Source: Shewanella olleyana
Lineage (GTDB): Bacteria; Pseudomonadota; Gammaproteobacteria; Enterobacterales; Shewanellaceae
NCBI RefSeq assembly: GCF_023283825.1
Contig: NZ_JAKILD010000022.1
Span: 22,425 to 86,424 of the forward strand
Length of the DNA: 64,000 nucleotides
Direction: 5' to 3'
This document shows, piece by piece, positions 61,996 through 64,000 of the stretch; position 1 is the stretch's first letter; every line of letters begins with the position of its first letter. The translations under genes were made by a program, and so were the position numbers. A model generated the notes under the pieces. That model ran no database searches and had not been told where the DNA came from. It saw only the letters and a list, made by a program, of their open reading frames with translations.

Positions 61996-62664
61996 TTCAT
62001 TTCATTATTGCCGCTGGCAACTTTGATAAAGGTAAAAAACAGTGGAAAAAGAACAAGGGTAAATACCTGTTTAATGTCTTTAACCTGGCTAAAGTCTGGC
62101 GGGCTAGATTGCTGAAAAAGCTTTCCGTTGAGCTAAATGGCAAGCTACCTACCTCAATACCCCCAAATGGGTGGTTGACTGCCAACACCTTGGCAAAGGG
62201 TTACCCGCACTGAAGTACCTCTCACGCTACCTTTATCGTGGCGTACTGCCTGACAAAAGCATCAGTGAAATCGATGTTCAAGTCAGTTTTGCCTATCTTG
62301 AAAACCATGGCCAAAATAGCCAAACCCACAGCACAGAGATACGCTCCTTACCCGCAACCCAATTTTTATGGTTAGTCATGCAACATGTGTTACCTAAAGC
62401 CTCTTGTTCAAGAATAGTGACGTAGCAGAGACTCTTAACAATGAAAGTGGCTTATTGCGAGGCAATGCTGCCAAACTACGGCAACGAATACGCATAATGC
62501 TCGCCGTTGCAGGTGCGAAGTTGATGCCGCTCGAAAACATCACCAAAACCCAAGCCATACGACCTTGCCCTTGCTGCCAACAGCCAATGACATTTATAGG
62601 GGTGCATACGCGACCGACAAGCTTAATTAGGCAAAATAAAACGCGGCCTAACACCGCTGTTTAA
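61996..62664 (+). pseudogene. IS91-family transposase, decayed
   Basis: Fragments in changing frames: [42 protein letters not shown] and GWLTANTLAKG, then KYLSRYLYRGVLPDKSISEIDV and ATQFLWLVMQHVLPK. The last fragment is NAAKLRQRIRIMLAVAGAK with CPCCQQPM, the zinc-type end. The order is that of IS91-type Y2 transposases. Two or more frameshifts and stops, and the N-terminal half with the catalytic histidines is largely missing. Confidence 0.8.
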
Positions 62665-62935
62665 GCCGAAGGGTGAGAAAGCCTTCACTGTAAAATGTAG
62701 AGTAATGAAAGTATAAAGAGATGGTAAGGTATTGATATATTGATGTAAATAAATTAGCCCATGAGGCTAAGGGATCACTACGGCCGCGAGTAAAATAGCA
62801 GCACTGGTACACACCTTAAAAGCGTAAGTTCTTACGCCGATATTTACTATATAAAGGTATCACTCGGGCTTGTTCAACACTTGGGATAAGGACGCGGCTG
62901 CGCGCGGCCTATCCTTATTAGTTAAGTTTTTGTTG
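62665..62935. other. IS91 element right end and spacer
   Basis: Contains CTTGTTCAACAC (about 62868) and a GC-rich hairpin GGATAAGGACGCGGC / GCGCGGCCTATCCTTATT at 62884-62922. The hairpin could be the end structure of the element or the terminator of the minus-strand lipoprotein gene. No coding sequence. Confidence 0.5.
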
Positions 62936-63727
62936 CTATGGACATCTAGCAGCCCAAATAGCGTTACTTCCGAGTGAAGTCATACATATATCTGATGCAG
63001 TGTAGACACCTGGGATATCCATGCCACAATATCGCTCATACTTTCCACCTGTATCTGAATGGTAAAATATACGGCAAGATGCGGCTTCAGACGTTTTTCT
63101 AACTGCTACCGAGGCGATGCAATTTGGATCGGCAGTACAGAGGTCTGAGCACCCCCCATTGACAGCATCAAATATTGACATAGTTCCTTGACTAGCTATA
63201 TAGCCACCTTCTAACTCAAACCAAGCTTGCTTAACGGTATTACCATCTGAGTTTACGAAATCTCGAAGGTTTATGCTTAATAAGCCGTTGCTCGGGCTAT
63301 AACCACAGCTTTCAAGTTTATTACCTGTACCATCATCAAAAAATGTTGCAGTTGACATTTTTGTTAATGTGCCAGTGGGGACTGAATGAATAGCTGACGG
63401 ACAGCCTTCTGGGTATTGGCCTAAGTTTGCTAAAGCCTCACAAATATGCTGATGGTTGAGCTCTACTTTCGAATTTTGCGAAAAACCAGTGTCGATAGAG
63501 CAATCATTTGCATTCCATAGCCCATCTTTATTGACATCCTCATCGTTGTCATTAACTCGATTACCATTTAAATCCCAGCAATTAATTCCATCAAGACCAG
63601 ATTCACCTGCGAGCCCTGTTTCACCTGCAGGCCCTGTTATGCCAGAGTTTCCATCATCTCCTTCCAATGGGCAACCTGTCAAAGTTGTAATTAAAATGGG
63701 CATCAAAATCATTTTGTAAATTTTCAT
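62936..63727 (-). CDS. Collagen-like, Cys-rich lipoprotein
   Basis: A 263-aa predicted lipoprotein: signal MKIYKMILMPILITTLTGC (lipobox LTGC, Cys19). It is followed by a short Gly-x-y collagen-like run (GNSGITGPAGETGLAGESG), then a Ca-binding, dockerin/EF-hand-like segment (DLNGNRVNDNDEDVNKDG). The rest is a Cys-rich domain with about ten Cys (CSDLCTADPNCIASVAV and YERYCGMDIPG), loosely like PAN/Apple modules. Likely surface-exposed, perhaps an adhesin. It lies between two directly oriented copies of the integrase/IS91 element, so it may be a passenger. Confidence 0.75.
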   Translation of the reverse strand: MKIYKMILMPILITTLTGCPLEGDDGNSGITGPAGETGLAGESGLDGINCWDLNGNRVNDNDEDVNKDGLWNANDCSIDTGFSQNSKVELNHQHICEALANLGQYPEGCPSAIHSVPTGTLTKMSTATFFDDGTGNKLESCGYSPSNGLLSINLRDFVNSDGNTVKQAWFELEGGYIASQGTMSIFDAVNGGCSDLCTADPNCIASVAVRKTSEAASCRIFYHSDTGGKYERYCGMDIPGVYTASDICMTSLGSNAIWAARCP

Positions 63728-63850
63728 AACATATCCTTTGCGGGAAACTGTAAAGTATAGTGAATAAAACTTAACGCCTCATTAAGCGGATAAAAATGGT
63801 TGGTTAAAATCGCGCAGCGATAACCAACTGTTTTTATTCCGTTTAAATGA

Positions 63851-64000
63851 CTTGTTGAACGAAGCCGCTCTGCGGCAGAAAAGATAAAACTCACCTTTAC
63901 TCATCCATCTTAAATACTTACTAGACCTTGCCAACCTTGGCATTAATCTAGGAGTATCACCATGAACGCATCCGAGCAACAACGCTTTGATTTTCTTTAT
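63851..64000 (+). mobile_element. Left end of a second integrase/IS91-type element (partial)
   Basis: CTTGTTGAACGAAGC repeats the left end seen at 61352. A small hairpin GCCGC-TCT-GCGGC follows (63864-63876). The integrase gene starts 110 bp in, after TAGGAGTATCACC. Runs out of the window. Confidence 0.75.
63962..64000 (+). CDS. Tyrosine recombinase/integrase, first 13 codons (partial)
   Basis: Start codon with TAGGAG eight bases upstream; reads MNASEQQRFDFLY and continues past the window edge. It would be the intact-start version of the integrase whose later part is decayed at 61352-61990. Identity rests on the shared left-end sequence and position. Confidence 0.6.
   Translation, partial: MNASEQQRFDFLY

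Larger units (their letters stand above)
61352..62880 (+). mobile_element. Decayed integrase + IS91-type transposase element
   Basis: Left end CTTGTTGAACGAAGC is also present at 63851, marking the start of a second copy. Internal genes are the integrase remnant and the IS91-type transposase remnant, both on the plus strand. The right end is probably near CTTGTTCAACAC (about 62868-62880), which holds the GTTC/GAAC-like tetramer where IS91 elements insert. Right end is inferred. Confidence 0.7.

Noticed and set aside
62394..62654. Minus-strand ORF over the IS91 transposase end
   Set aside because: Shadow of the decayed transposase, no family resemblance.

Overview
The window looks like chromosome of a marine Shewanella (Gammaproteobacteria, Alteromonadales). 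This rests on protein recognition: a small tetrahaem cytochrome of the CctA/STC type, a marine dedicated-sortase two-component pair, a TPP-riboswitch thiamine receptor/PnuC cluster, a curli operon and Shewanella-type nitrate assimilation genes. The DNA is AT-rich, and several intergenic spaces carry MITE-like inverted-repeat elements. No rRNA, tRNA or CRISPR array was seen.

Layout. 0-6.3 kb: end of a response regulator with its histidine kinase, metC, then a reverse-strand yegD-creA-zinc-ribbon group. 6.6-10.3 kb: ppk-ppx polyphosphate operon. 10.7-12.7 kb: a chemoreceptor without a sensory domain, paired with a NIT-like membrane protein. 13-17.3 kb: housekeeping redox genes (trhO, a GST-like protein, a YdjA nitroreductase, DoxX) with two MITE-like elements. 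17.4-23.1 kb: thiamine uptake module under a TPP riboswitch (TonB receptor, YkoF-like protein, PnuC/PnuT, aminoglycoside-phosphotransferase-like kinase). 23.2-27 kb: ycfL, a tandem hot-dog thioesterase, hinT and an M61 peptidase. 27.2-31.8 kb: a complete one-strand curli cluster csgB-A-D-E-F-G. 32-44.8 kb: nitrate assimilation, transcribed nasA-cobA-ybiB-like-nasT, then nirB-nirD-narK-PP2C/kinase. 45-50.4 kb: cctA, htpX, pepE and a haem-type TonB receptor.

50.4-64 kb is accessory DNA. It holds a TolC-family gene broken by decayed IS sequence that contains a 282-bp tandem duplication. Next comes an alginate-use locus: a PL7 alginate lyase, a 1012-aa TonB receptor and a 1203-aa VCBS/LamG-like lipoprotein. 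It has a 40-bp tandem array before the receptor gene. Then follow a decayed integrase + IS91-type element, a collagen-like lipoprotein gene, and the left end of a second copy of that element at the window edge.

The most interesting regulatory reading is in the nitrate cluster. nasA and nirB each have a sigma-54 -24/-12 match with an NtrC-like 17-mer about 90 bp upstream; the nirB one lies inside the 3' end of nasT. The nirB leader also carries two copies of a GGC-AATGGC-G(C/T)C hairpin with the A1/G4 hexaloop known for ANTAR-protein targets, and the second overlaps a strong intrinsic terminator. The ANTAR protein itself (NasT) has a receiver-like domain that seems to lack the phospho-acceptor Asp, and no NasS partner is in the window.
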